A stretch of DNA of 39,551 nucleotides from an uncultured Planctomycetia bacterium (GTDB lineage Bacteria; Planctomycetota; Phycisphaerae; Phycisphaerales; SM1A02): positions 1 through 39,551 of the forward strand of contig CALFOZ010000231.1 of the NCBI GenBank assembly GCA_937919205.1, read 5' to 3'. A model generated the notes under the pieces. It had not been told where the DNA came from, searched no databases, and saw only the letters and a program-made list of their open reading frames with translations. Both the position numbers and the translations under genes were made by a program. Shown here one piece after another: positions 1 through 9,369 of this stretch (the first letter of the stretch is position 1; each line of letters begins with the position of its first letter).

Positions 1-1705
1 AGAACACGGTGTTGAGTACGGTGCGCGCGGAAGGTTTCAAGCCAAATGAAATGTTTGACAGGCCAAGAATAATTCCGCAGTTTGGAAATTGTTTGGCGAT
101 CAATTCAATCCCATCAAGCGTTTGATAGCCAAGCGCGCGGTCGTCCTCATTGCCTGTGGCGATGGTGAATGTCAGCGGATCAAAGATGAGATCATTCTCA
201 TCCAGTCCCCACTTGCGCGTGAACAAGTCGTGAATGCGCGTTGCAATTTCAAGCTTTCTCTGCGCTGTTTTGGCCATTCCTGCTTGCGGGTCTTCATCAA
301 TGGTCAGCGCCACGCACGCGGCGCCGTAGCGCTTCAGCAACGGACACACCGTGTCCATGCGGCCTTCGCCATCTTCCAAATTAATTGAGTTCACAATGCA
401 ACGGCCCGCGGATCTTTTCAGACCGGCTTCAAGTACGGGCGACTCCGTGCTGTCAAGCATCAGTGGCGCGTTCACTTGGCGCACCACGCGTGAAACAAAT
501 TCGGCCATGTCGGTCACGCCGTTGCGGCCCACAAAGTCCACGCACACATCAAGCAAGTGACTTCCGTCTTTCATTTCTTCGCGCGCCATGCCCACAAGTT
601 GGTCCCATTGCTCCTCATCAAGCAAGCGCTTGAACTTGCGACTGCCATTGGCGTTGGTGCGTTCGGCAACAATTAAAAATGAGTTGTCCTGCTTGAACTC
701 CGTCATGCTGTACAAACTGCTACATGCGGGAGCCTGCGCCGTGGTGATGCGCGGAGTGCGCGCGCGCGACTCGCCAAGAACATTGCGCACTTCTTGAATG
801 TGTTGCGGAGTTGTGCCACAGCAACCACCCACAATGTCAATGTTGTATTGTTCAATGAAGCGGCGCATGGCGCTGGCAAATGCGTCGGCGCCCAGTGGAT
901 ATTCCGTGCGACCATCTAGCAAAATAGGCAGGCCCGCGTTTGGAATCACGCTGACAGCGCGATCCCAATGTTTGGCTAAATACGCGATATGTTCGGCCAT
1001 TTCCACTGGTCCAGTGGCGCAGTTCAAACCCAAACTGGCGATTGGAAATGGCTTCAGTGCGTTCACCACCGCGGCCATGTCACTGCCTAGCAACATGGTG
1101 CCGGTGGTTTCCATGGTCACGCTCACCAAAATTGGAATGTCATTCACGGTGCGGCCCGATTGCGCCAGCGCGTCAATGCACGCGTTGATGGCGCACTTCA
1201 CTTGCAACAAATCTTGGCATGTTTCAATCATGAAACAATCCACGCCGCCGTCGATCAATCCAAGCGCCTGCTCGCAGTAGGAATCAAGCATGGATTCCCA
1301 ATCGGTGTTGCCCAGCGTGATCAACTTTGTACCCGGCCCCATGGAGCCCGCCACAAAGCGCGGCTGATTCTTGGTGCTGTGCTTGTCGCACGCGGCGCGC
1401 GCAATCTGCGCGCCAAGTTTGTTCAACTCGCGCGTCCACGCCACCATCTCTGGATCAAAATCCGCGCCCACAAGTTTGTTGGATCCAAATGTGTCGGTCT
1501 CCACAACATCGGCGCCGGCCAAAAGAAAAGTTTCGTGAATGCGCTGAATCATGTCGGGGCGCGACTTCACAAGAATGTCAGTGCAATTGTCGCGGCCTAA
1601 ATAATCTTGCGTGGTGCAATCGGCGCAACTGTGAATACTGGTGCCCATGGCGCCATCAAAAAGAAGTACGTGTTTGTGCAATGTGTCTAGAAAGCGACTG
1701 GCCAT
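1..1705 (-). CDS. metH: Methionine synthase, cobalamin-dependent (N-terminal part, cut by window edge)
   Basis: This gene makes methionine by moving a methyl group from methyltetrahydrofolate, via cobalamin, to homocysteine in the cytoplasm. It is absent from the ORF track because it runs off the left edge; I read 568 codons on the minus strand from an ATG at 1705. The N-terminal module is a homocysteine S-methyltransferase: LLFDGAMGTS near residue 15, the zinc ligand Cys in GLNCATGP (about 229), and the Cys pair in GGCCGTTP (about 295). A pterin-binding module follows, starting at VAERTNANGS and containing DGSHLLDVCVDFVGR and MLDSTE. The cobalamin and activation domains would lie outside the window, so a shorter Hcy-plus-pterin protein cannot be excluded. 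It diverges from the S41 peptidase gene with 97 bp between starts; I see no cobalamin or SAM riboswitch in that gap. Confidence 0.93.
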   Translation of the reverse strand, partial: MASRFLDTLHKHVLLFDGAMGTSIHSCADCTTQDYLGRDNCTDILVKSRPDMIQRIHETFLLAGADVVETDTFGSNKLVGADFDPEMVAWTRELNKLGAQIARAACDKHSTKNQPRFVAGSMGPGTKLITLGNTDWESMLDSYCEQALGLIDGGVDCFMIETCQDLLQVKCAINACIDALAQSGRTVNDIPILVSVTMETTGTMLLGSDMAAVVNALKPFPIASLGLNCATGPVEMAEHIAYLAKHWDRAVSVIPNAGLPILLDGRTEYPLGADAFASAMRRFIEQYNIDIVGGCCGTTPQHIQEVRNVLGESRARTPRITTAQAPACSSLYSMTEFKQDNSFLIVAERTNANGSRKFKRLLDEEQWDQLVGMAREEMKDGSHLLDVCVDFVGRNGVTDMAEFVSRVVRQVNAPLMLDSTESPVLEAGLKRSAGRCIVNSINLEDGEGRMDTVCPLLKRYGAACVALTIDEDPQAGMAKTAQRKLEIATRIHDLFTRKWGLDENDLIFDPLTFTIATGNEDDRALGYQTLDGIELIAKQFPNCGIILGLSNISFGLKPSARTVLNTVF

Positions 1706-1802
1706 GCGGCAACTATATATGGACTTTGACGGGTATTCAACCGTGTATCCGGATAAACGGATAGACCAAGTGACTGCCCAAGCGTGTACAACAGTCAAAC
1801 CA

Positions 1803-3401
1803 ATGAAAGCAAGCCTACTTTTTCCACTTGTACGCGTTCTCTGCTTAAGCGTTGTGGCGGGTTGCGATGGCTCGAATTCGCCATCCGCAACGCTAAATAC
1901 TCAGCCTGACCAACTGAAGACCCCCATCAGCCAAGAAGTGGCGCTGGCCACATTTGATGAGACGTGGAACACGGTTGAGCAATCCGATGTGGAGCTGAAT
2001 CATGGCGGCGTGGATTGGGTGGCGGTGAAAGTGGAGTTGCGACCCAAGGCGCAAATCGCAACCAGCCGCGAGGAACTGCGCGCGATTCTTCAAGACATGT
2101 TGTCACGACTGAATCGCAGTCACTTTGGAATTATTCCCGCCGAAAGCGTGTCCGCGTTGGCCAAAGACGAAGCGCCCAAGCAAGCGGATAAAAATTCTTT
2201 ACGCGAGTCACACAGCAGTGTGACAACGGCCACCGCGCTAGAAAAATTTGGCGACACGGCGCGTGAAAAAGAAATTGAGCGTTCCAAAGAAACCGAAAGT
2301 TTGGAATCTGTTTCCACCCAGACACCCATGGACATCAATGTGCAGAACACTTCGCCCCCAAAAAATACGACCAAATCAAATCGCTCCGCCGAGGCCGAAG
2401 CGACGTTCGGTCTTACGCTTCGGTTCATTGAAGAAGTTCCAACCGTCACCGGAGTTCGCGCCAACTCCCCCGCCGACAAAGCCAGCGTGCAATTGGGTTG
2501 GGTGGTGAAGTCGGTGGATGGCGTGGACATGATCGCGGCGAACACTGACTCCGACACCATGGCCGCCAAGTATGTTCAAGAACTTATTTTGCAAAGCGCG
2601 GATGCGGGCGACATAGACAGCCAAGAAACGTGGGTCTTTGAAGGCGCGCTGGGCGACACCATTTCCAAACCACTCACGCGCGCGCTCAGTGAAGGAATTA
2701 GTACAAAACTAGGGCTTTTGCCGCCATTTCAAGTGCGTTGCAACGACCGAGTATTAAGCCAGGACCAATTGCGCGCGCTGGGTCTACCCGATGACTTTTA
2801 TATTGCGGTGATTGCATTCAATATTTGGATGCCCGCGATCGCGCAACAAGTGGACGAGGCATTTCAACGCCACCTCAACGCTGATGGAATTATTATTGAC
2901 TTGCGCGGAAACCCTGGCGGCGCGGGTGGCATGGCCATGGGTGTTGCCGGCCATGTCTTAGATGAGCCAAAAAGTTTGGGCACCATGCGCACGCGCGACG
3001 CCACGCTTGAGTTCAAGGTGAATCCACGGCGCAGTACTTCGCAAGGCGCACGCGTGCAACCGTTTGAAGGTCCTGTGGCCATTGTGGTTGATCCACTTTC
3101 CGCCAGCACCAGCGAAATCTTCGCCGGCGGTTTACAAAAGCTTGGTCGCGCGCGCGTGTTTGGCCGCACCAGTGCTGGCGCGGCGTTGCCCGCGCAAATG
3201 AAGTCGCTCCCTTCAGGCGACGCACTGCTGTTTGCCTTTGCCAATTTCACATTGCCCGATGACTCCATCATTGAAGGCGTGGGCGTGATTGCCGACGAGC
3301 CCACTGGAACACGCCGCGCGGATTGGACGCCGAATCAAGACGCCGATGTGAACGCGGCCGCAAAGTGGATCGCAACGCAATTTGAAGTGGAAAAGCCATA
3401 A
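1803..3401 (+). CDS. S41-family (C-terminal processing/tricorn-type) peptidase, lipoprotein
   Basis: A serine peptidase predicted to be exported and lipid-anchored. The track ORF starts at 1641, but the ATG at 1803 gives a clean lipoprotein signal peptide ending in the lipobox VAGC (Cys21), so I use it; the protein is 532 aa. A PDZ-like segment (GLTLRFIEE to WVVKSVDGVD) lies around residues 200-240. The S41 core follows: IIIDLRGNPGG near 361 and the nucleophile motif SASTSEIF with Ser435. The position that holds the catalytic Lys in Prc/CtpA reads FGRTSAGA and has no Lys. Instead, SHFGI near residue 107 supplies a His, as in tricorn-like S41 enzymes that use Ser-His-Ser-Glu. A region rich in Lys, Glu and Ser (about 115-195) looks like a disordered linker. 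The physiological substrate is unknown. Confidence 0.85.
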   Translation: MKASLLFPLVRVLCLSVVAGCDGSNSPSATLNTQPDQLKTPISQEVALATFDETWNTVEQSDVELNHGGVDWVAVKVELRPKAQIATSREELRAILQDMLSRLNRSHFGIIPAESVSALAKDEAPKQADKNSLRESHSSVTTATALEKFGDTAREKEIERSKETESLESVSTQTPMDINVQNTSPPKNTTKSNRSAEAEATFGLTLRFIEEVPTVTGVRANSPADKASVQLGWVVKSVDGVDMIAANTDSDTMAAKYVQELILQSADAGDIDSQETWVFEGALGDTISKPLTRALSEGISTKLGLLPPFQVRCNDRVLSQDQLRALGLPDDFYIAVIAFNIWMPAIAQQVDEAFQRHLNADGIIIDLRGNPGGAGGMAMGVAGHVLDEPKSLGTMRTRDATLEFKVNPRRSTSQGARVQPFEGPVAIVVDPLSASTSEIFAGGLQKLGRARVFGRTSAGAALPAQMKSLPSGDALLFAFANFTLPDDSIIEGVGVIADEPTGTRRADWTPNQDADVNAAAKWIATQFEVEKP

Positions 3402-3459
3402 AACAAGATCTCCTTGAGATGATCGCGCAGGTACACTTGTCGCTCTTCAAAGGAACCCC

Positions 3460-4560
3460 ATGAAATCATTTGCAATTCTCATTCTGTCTTTGACTTTGTT
3501 CGCACCAACATTGCACGCGCAAGGCGACGCCTTTGGTTCAAAGCCAAGTGACGCGCCAGCTCCAACCGTAGCACCGCCAGCGCCAACAACGCCAAATAGC
3601 ATGGGTAAAGGTGACGAACCCGCAACGCCCGCAACGCCCGCAACACCAAGCGCAACTCAACCCGCGGCACCCACGCCGAACTTCATCATCTCGCCGCTAT
3701 CACCGCAACCTGCTGGACCACTTCCAACAGCCAGCGACATTTTCACAAAAAGCATCGCCGCAATTGGTGGCGAAGCGGCCATTCGCAAACACACTTCCAT
3801 GGTGACCAAGGGAACATTGTCCATGCCCGGGGTTGGCATGTCGGGCAAGTTGGAAATCCTCACCCTTGCTCCAAATAAAATTCTTACCATCATGGAATTT
3901 CCTGGCGTGGGCAAAATCACGCAAGGCTTTGACGGCACCGTGGGTTGGAGCATAAATCCAATGCAAGGACCAAGTTTAATTGAAGGATCCATGCTTGAAG
4001 AGCTGAAAAAATCCAGCGACATGTATAAAGACCTTGATCCAAGCAAGATTTGGAGCAAAGCCGAAACCAAAGTCGCCGTGAATTTTGGCGGAGTTGCCTG
4101 CTATGAAATTGCAGTGACTGGCGGCCCTGGTGATGGCGCCTTGTATTACGAGATTCAAACTGGATTGACCCGCGGCATGATACTGACCGTGGAAAGTCCC
4201 ATGGGCAAGATGCCATCCACCACCATGATGAGCGACTATAAGGATTTTGATGGAGTGAAGATCGCCACGCGCACGGATCTTGAAGCCATGAACATGAAGC
4301 AAGTTCTTATTGTTGATTCGGTGGATTACAAATCAATTGATCCATCATTATTTAATTTGCCACCAGAAATCAAGGCGCTCGTAGGCGCAGTACCTTCCCC
4401 CGCGCCAACCGTGCCCGCAAGCGGCGCCAAGACATCCACTGGCAAAATTCGCGTGAAGCCAGGCGCGGCCAATGGATCAACGACTGGCACGGCAACTCCT
4501 GCAACCACCACAACGCCCACCACGCCACCCGCGGCGAAGTCCTCCAGTGGAACACCGTAA
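3460..4560 (+). CDS. Secreted LolA-like (outer-membrane lipoprotein-sorting-like) protein with Pro/Ala-rich ends
   Basis: A 366-aa exported protein. Residues 1-20 form a signal peptide ending in LHA. A low-complexity Pro/Ala/Thr region (to about residue 85, with PATPATPATP) follows, then a folded domain (about 88-305) with the pattern typical of LolA-like proteins in planctomycetes: IAAIGGEAAIRKHTS, TKGTLSMPG, APNKILTIMEFPGVGKI, FDGTVGWSINP, and a closing YKDFDGVKI...DYKSIDPSLFNLP. The C-terminus is again Thr/Pro/Ala-rich. The start is supported by AAAGGA about 6 nt upstream of the ATG. The next gene encodes a shorter protein with the same block order, which suggests tandem duplication. LolA-fold proteins bind lipid or lipoprotein acyl chains; the ligand here is not known. 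Confidence 0.72.
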   Translation: MKSFAILILSLTLFAPTLHAQGDAFGSKPSDAPAPTVAPPAPTTPNSMGKGDEPATPATPATPSATQPAAPTPNFIISPLSPQPAGPLPTASDIFTKSIAAIGGEAAIRKHTSMVTKGTLSMPGVGMSGKLEILTLAPNKILTIMEFPGVGKITQGFDGTVGWSINPMQGPSLIEGSMLEELKKSSDMYKDLDPSKIWSKAETKVAVNFGGVACYEIAVTGGPGDGALYYEIQTGLTRGMILTVESPMGKMPSTTMMSDYKDFDGVKIATRTDLEAMNMKQVLIVDSVDYKSIDPSLFNLPPEIKALVGAVPSPAPTVPASGAKTSTGKIRVKPGAANGSTTGTATPATTTTPTTPPAAKSSSGTP

Positions 4561-4619
4561 TTTCATTCGCCAAACCGCTTCAAACCGCTTATTTTCGCAT
4601 CTTTGAACGCTGAACACCA

Positions 4620-5480
4620 ATGCGTCCAACACACTTTATCCTTGCCGCTTCCATGCTGTGCGTTTCGCGTGTCCTGCATGCGTCGCAAGTTGCAACTGAA
4701 ATAAATCCACCCGCTACAGGCACCTCACCCCAAACCTCACCCCAAGTTGATCAGCCAACTGTTTCAGCGGTGGTGCGGCGCGCCATCGATGTTGTTGGCG
4801 GACAAAAAGAAATTCAATCATTGCGAATTGAAGGCGTGGTCAGTTCGCCGCAAGGCATCACGCACATACAAATGCTGGTGCAAGGCTCAGGACCAGAAAA
4901 ATTTCGCGTGACGCAAAAATTGCCTGGCGGTCAAAGCATGGAAAGTGGCACCGATGGTGAAGTGGCTTGGCTACGAAGTCCAATCGACGGCTCTTGGCGC
5001 TTGCTTGATCGACGCGGCGTGCTGAGCGCGTCGGTTGGTGTGTTGCCCTACAGAATGATGGTCGCCATCTTTGAACGATTTCCAACCCGCGCGCTTGGTC
5101 CGTTGGAAATGAAAGATGGCGTGATGTGCAGACGCATTGACATGAAGGATCGCGAAGAACTAGAGGCCAAAGCGTGGCTTGAAGAATCCAGCGGAAAATT
5201 GCGGGTTTTACAGACCTCAGAAGCCGCCACCAACGGCGTGCCCACTGTTATGACCATTGAAGCGTGGACCAAAGTGGGCGACTTGGATATTCCGCGGCGC
5301 ATATCCATTCGCCGCGGTGAAGCGCTGACCACCAGTGATTTCACCACCATCTCAAGCGACCCCATCGACGCCGCGCTGTTCGCGCCACCCTCCGAAGTTG
5401 TGCTACTTGCAAAGGGGAAGGACCCGATGCAAAAAACATCAACTCAATCTTCCATTGACGCACCTACGATCAAACCTTGA
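4620..5480 (+). CDS. Secreted LolA-like protein, probable paralogue of the preceding gene
   Basis: A 286-aa exported protein with an N-terminal signal sequence (hydrophobic residues 5-20, ending near LHAS). The folded part repeats the plan of its neighbour: VVRRAIDVVGGQKEIQSLR, EGVVSSPQG, GPEKFRVTQKLPGGQ, TDGEVAWLRSP, then FTTISSDPIDAALFAPP at the end. It lacks the long Pro/Ala tails. The 59-bp spacer contains a short direct repeat (tcaaaccgct twice) and no clear ribosome-binding site, as is common in planctomycetes. Placement between a LolA-like gene and an ABC-2 exporter suggests an envelope role, but no substrate can be named. Confidence 0.68.
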   Translation: MRPTHFILAASMLCVSRVLHASQVATEINPPATGTSPQTSPQVDQPTVSAVVRRAIDVVGGQKEIQSLRIEGVVSSPQGITHIQMLVQGSGPEKFRVTQKLPGGQSMESGTDGEVAWLRSPIDGSWRLLDRRGVLSASVGVLPYRMMVAIFERFPTRALGPLEMKDGVMCRRIDMKDREELEAKAWLEESSGKLRVLQTSEAATNGVPTVMTIEAWTKVGDLDIPRRISIRRGEALTTSDFTTISSDPIDAALFAPPSEVVLLAKGKDPMQKTSTQSSIDAPTIKP

Positions 5481-5548
5481 ATTTTTTTTAAACATCATCT
5501 AAACCATTTCCAGAACTTTTTATTCACTCAGTGTCACATCGCCCTTTC

Positions 5549-6520
5549 ATGAAGAACATTGTCATCCAACTTGCAAACGTGAACAAGCGCTTTGGCGCCC
5601 TGCACGCTGTGCGCGATGTCTCGTTTGAAATTCAGCGCGGTCAAGTCTGTGGATTTCTTGGTCCAAACGGCGCAGGCAAAAGCACCACCATTCGCATGAT
5701 CATGAGCATCCTGCTTCCAGACTCCGGCACTATTCGCGTGCTTGATGGCTCCGCGCTTGACGCCAAAGATCGCATTGGATATTTGCCCGAGGAGCGCGGC
5801 GTATACCGCAAGATGCGCGTGGCGGATTTTCTGCGCTTCATTGCCAAACTGAAAGGCATTTCGCGCGCCGATGCTGACACGCGCATTCGCGCATGGCTTG
5901 AGCGCGTGGAATTGCCCGGCATTTCCCACAAACGCTGTGAGGAACTTTCCAAGGGAATGCAACAAAAACTGCAGTTTATTGCCTCTGTTTTGCATGCGCC
6001 CCCACTGCTCATTTTGGACGAGCCTTTCTCCGGACTTGATCCCGTGAACCGCCGCCTGCTCAGCTCCGTGGTGCGTCAGTTGAAAGAAAGCGGCACCACC
6101 ATTTTGTTCTCTACGCATCAAATGGAGCAAGCGGAAGATTTGTGCGATCAAATTCTTCTCATCCACAAGGGCGAAAAAGTGTTGGATGAAACTATGGGCG
6201 CCATTTATGGACGCTTTGATCCGCGCACCATACTTGCGGAGCCCGCCAACGCGATTGATGTGGCGAGCGCTTCTTTGCAACACGTGCTTGACATTGAATC
6301 CTTCCGTTGGTCCGTGGAGCAAAAAGCTTTTGAGATTCGCGTGGCCGAGGGTGTTGATCCACAACTTGCCATGGCGAATATCATGCGCGCCACGCCACTT
6401 CGGCGCGTGGAGTTGCAACGCGCCACATTGGATGATGTGTTTGTAACATTGGTCGGAGGCACGGTGGTTGAAATTGAATCCGCCCAAAAATCTAGAACGG
6501 CGCAGGTCAACCATGGCTAA
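5549..6520 (+). CDS. ABC transporter ATP-binding protein, NatA-like
   Basis: The cytoplasmic ATPase of an ABC-2 exporter. All nucleotide-binding motifs are present: Walker A GPNGAGKST, signature LSKGMQQKL (in place of LSGGQ, as is usual in this subfamily), Walker B LLILDEPFSGLDP, and the switch His in FSTHQM. About 100 C-terminal residues after the ATPase core match the NatA-type extension (ATLDDVFVTLVGG). The track starts at a GTG at 5531, but the ATG at 5549 places the conserved LANVNKRFGALHAV at the usual distance from the N-terminus. Its stop overlaps the next gene's start in ATGGCTAA, so the two subunits are probably translationally coupled. Confidence 0.92.
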   Translation: MKNIVIQLANVNKRFGALHAVRDVSFEIQRGQVCGFLGPNGAGKSTTIRMIMSILLPDSGTIRVLDGSALDAKDRIGYLPEERGVYRKMRVADFLRFIAKLKGISRADADTRIRAWLERVELPGISHKRCEELSKGMQQKLQFIASVLHAPPLLILDEPFSGLDPVNRRLLSSVVRQLKESGTTILFSTHQMEQAEDLCDQILLIHKGEKVLDETMGAIYGRFDPRTILAEPANAIDVASASLQHVLDIESFRWSVEQKAFEIRVAEGVDPQLAMANIMRATPLRRVELQRATLDDVFVTLVGGTVVEIESAQKSRTAQVNHG

Positions 6521-7805
6521 CCGTGGCTCAGTCCGAAGAATTCGCGCCATTGCCTGGCGTGAATTTCGCTACACCGCCCTCACCAAGGGTTTTTTGATTG
6601 GCGCCATCATTTTGCCGTTAATCATGTTCGCCGCCATTCCATTGCTACCAATGTTGCTCAGTTCCAAGTCCGCGCCGTTGATTGGACGCGTGGTGGTGAT
6701 TGATCCAACCAATTCACTGGCGAAACCCTTTCAAATGTCACTGCCGTTGGATTCTGGTGAATCGCAAGAAAAGCAGGACAATTCACCGCTTTCCGAGCCA
6801 TTGCATGTTGAGTTAAGCGTTGAAACTATCAGCGACCCCGCGCGCGTTGATGAATTTCGCGCGCAACTCAAAGACAGCTCTCTGCGCGGGTTGATCATTG
6901 TCACGCCAGGCGCGGATGGTCTCACCGCGGAGTTGTTGGTTCCCAGTGGCGCCAGTCCGCGACATACGACCATTTTAGAATCAACCCTGCGCGAATCCTT
7001 GACGCGCGCGCGTGTGGCGCAAGCCAACGAAAATTATGATCGCTTAAGCAAACTCATGGGGCGGTCCATAATTGAAACGCGCCGCGTCTCACCCGAGGGA
7101 AGCGAGTCCAAAGAAAATGCGCAACTGCGAATATTGGTGCCAGCGGGATTCATGTTCCTGCTTTGGATCGCTGTCTTCACCAGCGGAAATTATTTGCTGA
7201 CATCAACCATCGAGGAAAAATCCAGCCGCGTGATGGAGGTGCTTTTGTCCGCCGCAAGCCCCGTTGAATTGCTGTGTGGAAAATTATTGGGTCAAGCTGG
7301 CGTGGCTGGCGTGATGTTGTTGATGTACGGCGGCGTGGGGTTGGCTGGCTTGGGCGCGGCGGCCATGCTTGATGTTGTTCCACTGCAACACTTGCTCTGG
7401 ATGCTGGTCTGGTTTCCATTGGCCTACTTCACCGTGGCCGCTATCATGGTCAGCATTGGTAGCGCTGTTTCAGATTTGCGCGAGGCCCAATCATTGATTG
7501 GTCCAGCCATGTTGGCTCTGACTATTCCACTGATGTTGTGGCTACCGATTGTGGAAAGCCCCAACGGAACGCTGGCCACGGTTACCAGTTTTGTGCCTCC
7601 CGCCGCACCTTTTGTGATGATTTTGCGATTGACCGCGGCCAATGAACCCGTGCCCATGTGGCAAGCCTTGCTGGCCGTGCTGGTGAACGTGATCACGGTG
7701 GCCACCATCTTGTGGGCCGGCGCGCGCGTGTTCCGTGTGGGCGTGCTCATGCAAGGCAAGCCGCCAAGTCCAATGGAACTTCTGCGCTGGATCAAAGCGC
7801 GATGA
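6513..7805 (+). CDS. ABC-2 type permease, NatB-like
   Basis: The membrane subunit partnering the preceding ATPase, 430 aa. The architecture is that of NatB-type permeases: a first membrane helix (GFLIGAIILPLIMFAAIPLL, about 25-45), a large extracytoplasmic domain (about 50-215), then at least five further helices starting with LVPAGFMFLLWIAVFTSGNY. The conserved segment STIEEKSSRVMEVLLSAASP (about 230-250) is diagnostic of this family. The track start at 6468 is too early; the ATG at 6513 overlaps the ATPase stop by 8 bp and gives the expected N-terminus. NatAB exports sodium in Bacillus, but substrate cannot be assigned from sequence. Confidence 0.9.
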   Translation: MANRGSVRRIRAIAWREFRYTALTKGFLIGAIILPLIMFAAIPLLPMLLSSKSAPLIGRVVVIDPTNSLAKPFQMSLPLDSGESQEKQDNSPLSEPLHVELSVETISDPARVDEFRAQLKDSSLRGLIIVTPGADGLTAELLVPSGASPRHTTILESTLRESLTRARVAQANENYDRLSKLMGRSIIETRRVSPEGSESKENAQLRILVPAGFMFLLWIAVFTSGNYLLTSTIEEKSSRVMEVLLSAASPVELLCGKLLGQAGVAGVMLLMYGGVGLAGLGAAAMLDVVPLQHLLWMLVWFPLAYFTVAAIMVSIGSAVSDLREAQSLIGPAMLALTIPLMLWLPIVESPNGTLATVTSFVPPAAPFVMILRLTAANEPVPMWQALLAVLVNVITVATILWAGARVFRVGVLMQGKPPSPMELLRWIKAR

Positions 7806-7812
7806 ACCGCGC

Positions 7813-9339
7813 ATGAACTTTGACGCGACTGTGATCCTGGTGTGGATCGGCGTACTGCTGTTTGCCACCATCACTATTTACGGATTGTGGTGGTCGCTCT
7901 TCTGCGATCGCGCCAAAGACCAACGCCGCTGTCCACAGTGTTGGCACATGGTGCTGGATCGATTTCCATTTCGATGCCCCGAGTGCGGCTACGTCACGCT
8001 GTTTGAAAAAAATCTTTTTCGCACACGTCGTCGTTGGGGCTTTGCGGCGTTGACACTTTGCTCTTTGATCATTGGCACCACGTGGCTACGAGACCAACTT
8101 GCAACGCGAAGTTGGTGGTCGTTATTTCCAGATCGGATTGTGATTCTGATTCTGCCTTGGTCGGATGACGGCGAGACGTTGCGGGAAATTCCCGCGTACC
8201 TCGCCTCGCGGCTTTCAAGCGTGGACATGAGCGACGCCAATCGACTGCGCTTAATCAATCAATGCGCCAGCGGAGATAGCCTCGCGCCCCCGGGCAGTGT
8301 GCGTTGGATTGAAAAATACGCAGGAATTGCCGATAAAATTGACTCTTCCTTCCCTGGTGTCGACACGGACACGGCCACAATTCACGAATGCGAGAAGGCC
8401 ATGAATTCCATGCCGCCATTTTTACATCTTGAGGCGCCGACCACGTGGAATAGCGTTGAACCGTTGGTTGCCATCGTGCAAGTTGAAAATTGGTGGCCCT
8501 ATGCGTCGGAAATAAAATTACGCGTGATCGGGGTCAACACAATTCCAGTTGGCGCAAGCGACATGGATCGATTGAAACATGAAGTATGGGAGCGGGCGAA
8601 TCCCGCTACTTCCACCGCAGTATCTGGAAAACCATGGAAGGATTCGCGTGGTTTGCCCACTCTGATTCCAATTCATCTTGGTCAACTTTGCGCCGGGAAA
8701 TACGCCGGCGAAATTCTTTTTGAATGGGAATCAACTTTGCCAGCAACCGCGGATTCACCAATCGAGTCAAATGCAAAAGGCGTGATCACAATTCCTATCT
8801 CCATTGATGTGCTTCCAACAGCGCTCGCTCTTGCTCCAATGAGCACTCCTGCAATCGACGAACTTGTGAAAGAAGCCTTCGAGCCAGGGATGCTTCGTTG
8901 GCCCACTGGCCGCGTGCGCCATGCGTTCAGTTATCTCCCATATAAAACCTCTTCAACCGAATTGGAATCCTGCGCATTTGGAATGATCGTTGAGGCGCTA
9001 CAAGATGGCGTGCCGCGGCGGCGTTTGAATTTATGGTGGCGCGGCGGTCGTGGTGGCTCTCGAACTGGTTGGGAAATACAAATGGAAGACCAAAAAGCGC
9101 TGGATATCGCAGTACAAGATGGACATTGGAGCATGCGCATTCGCGGCGATGAAACATTGGCGCGGCGTGTGGCGGGTATGTATGGCACTGCGCCAGTCAC
9201 GCAGTGGTGGTCTGGAACCGTGGAGTTTCCTTTGACTATTTCTGAACGCTCCGGCGACCGCACCACCAGCCGATCCGATCGCGGTCGAGTTTGGGTGTTG
9301 CAGGAGCCCAACGACACAGTGAAAATAAAACCAGATTAA
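7813..9339 (+). CDS. Membrane protein with N-terminal zinc ribbon, function unknown
   Basis: A 508-aa protein. A membrane helix (about 5-30) precedes a four-cysteine zinc ribbon, CPQC (40-43) and CPEC (55-58), and a second helix (WGFAALTLCSLIIGTTWL, about 74-92). The remaining 400 residues are predicted extracytoplasmic, with beta-rich stretches such as SVEPLVAIVQVENWWPYASEI. The topology places the zinc ribbon between two helices, on the cytoplasmic side. The ATG at 7813 is chosen because it lies 7 bp after the permease stop and begins the helix; the track start (7735) would overlap the permease gene. It likely belongs to the exporter operon. I recognise the layout as common in planctomycetes but not the function. 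Confidence 0.7.
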   Translation: MNFDATVILVWIGVLLFATITIYGLWWSLFCDRAKDQRRCPQCWHMVLDRFPFRCPECGYVTLFEKNLFRTRRRWGFAALTLCSLIIGTTWLRDQLATRSWWSLFPDRIVILILPWSDDGETLREIPAYLASRLSSVDMSDANRLRLINQCASGDSLAPPGSVRWIEKYAGIADKIDSSFPGVDTDTATIHECEKAMNSMPPFLHLEAPTTWNSVEPLVAIVQVENWWPYASEIKLRVIGVNTIPVGASDMDRLKHEVWERANPATSTAVSGKPWKDSRGLPTLIPIHLGQLCAGKYAGEILFEWESTLPATADSPIESNAKGVITIPISIDVLPTALALAPMSTPAIDELVKEAFEPGMLRWPTGRVRHAFSYLPYKTSSTELESCAFGMIVEALQDGVPRRRLNLWWRGGRGGSRTGWEIQMEDQKALDIAVQDGHWSMRIRGDETLARRVAGMYGTAPVTQWWSGTVEFPLTISERSGDRTTSRSDRGRVWVLQEPNDTVKIKPD

Positions 9340-9369
9340 GCTCGACCTGCGGCGTGTACCATTTCAAAC

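Noticed and set aside
1-915. Plus-strand ORFs of 69-99 aa near the left edge
   Set aside because: Shadows of metH, which reads through the whole segment on the minus strand.
1706-1802. Riboswitch in front of metH
   Set aside because: The gap is only 97 bp and contains no SAM, SAH or cobalamin motif.
5534-6550. Minus-strand ORF (338 aa) opposite the ABC ATPase gene
   Set aside because: Antisense shadow of a strong coding gene with all ABC motifs; His-rich, low-complexity product.
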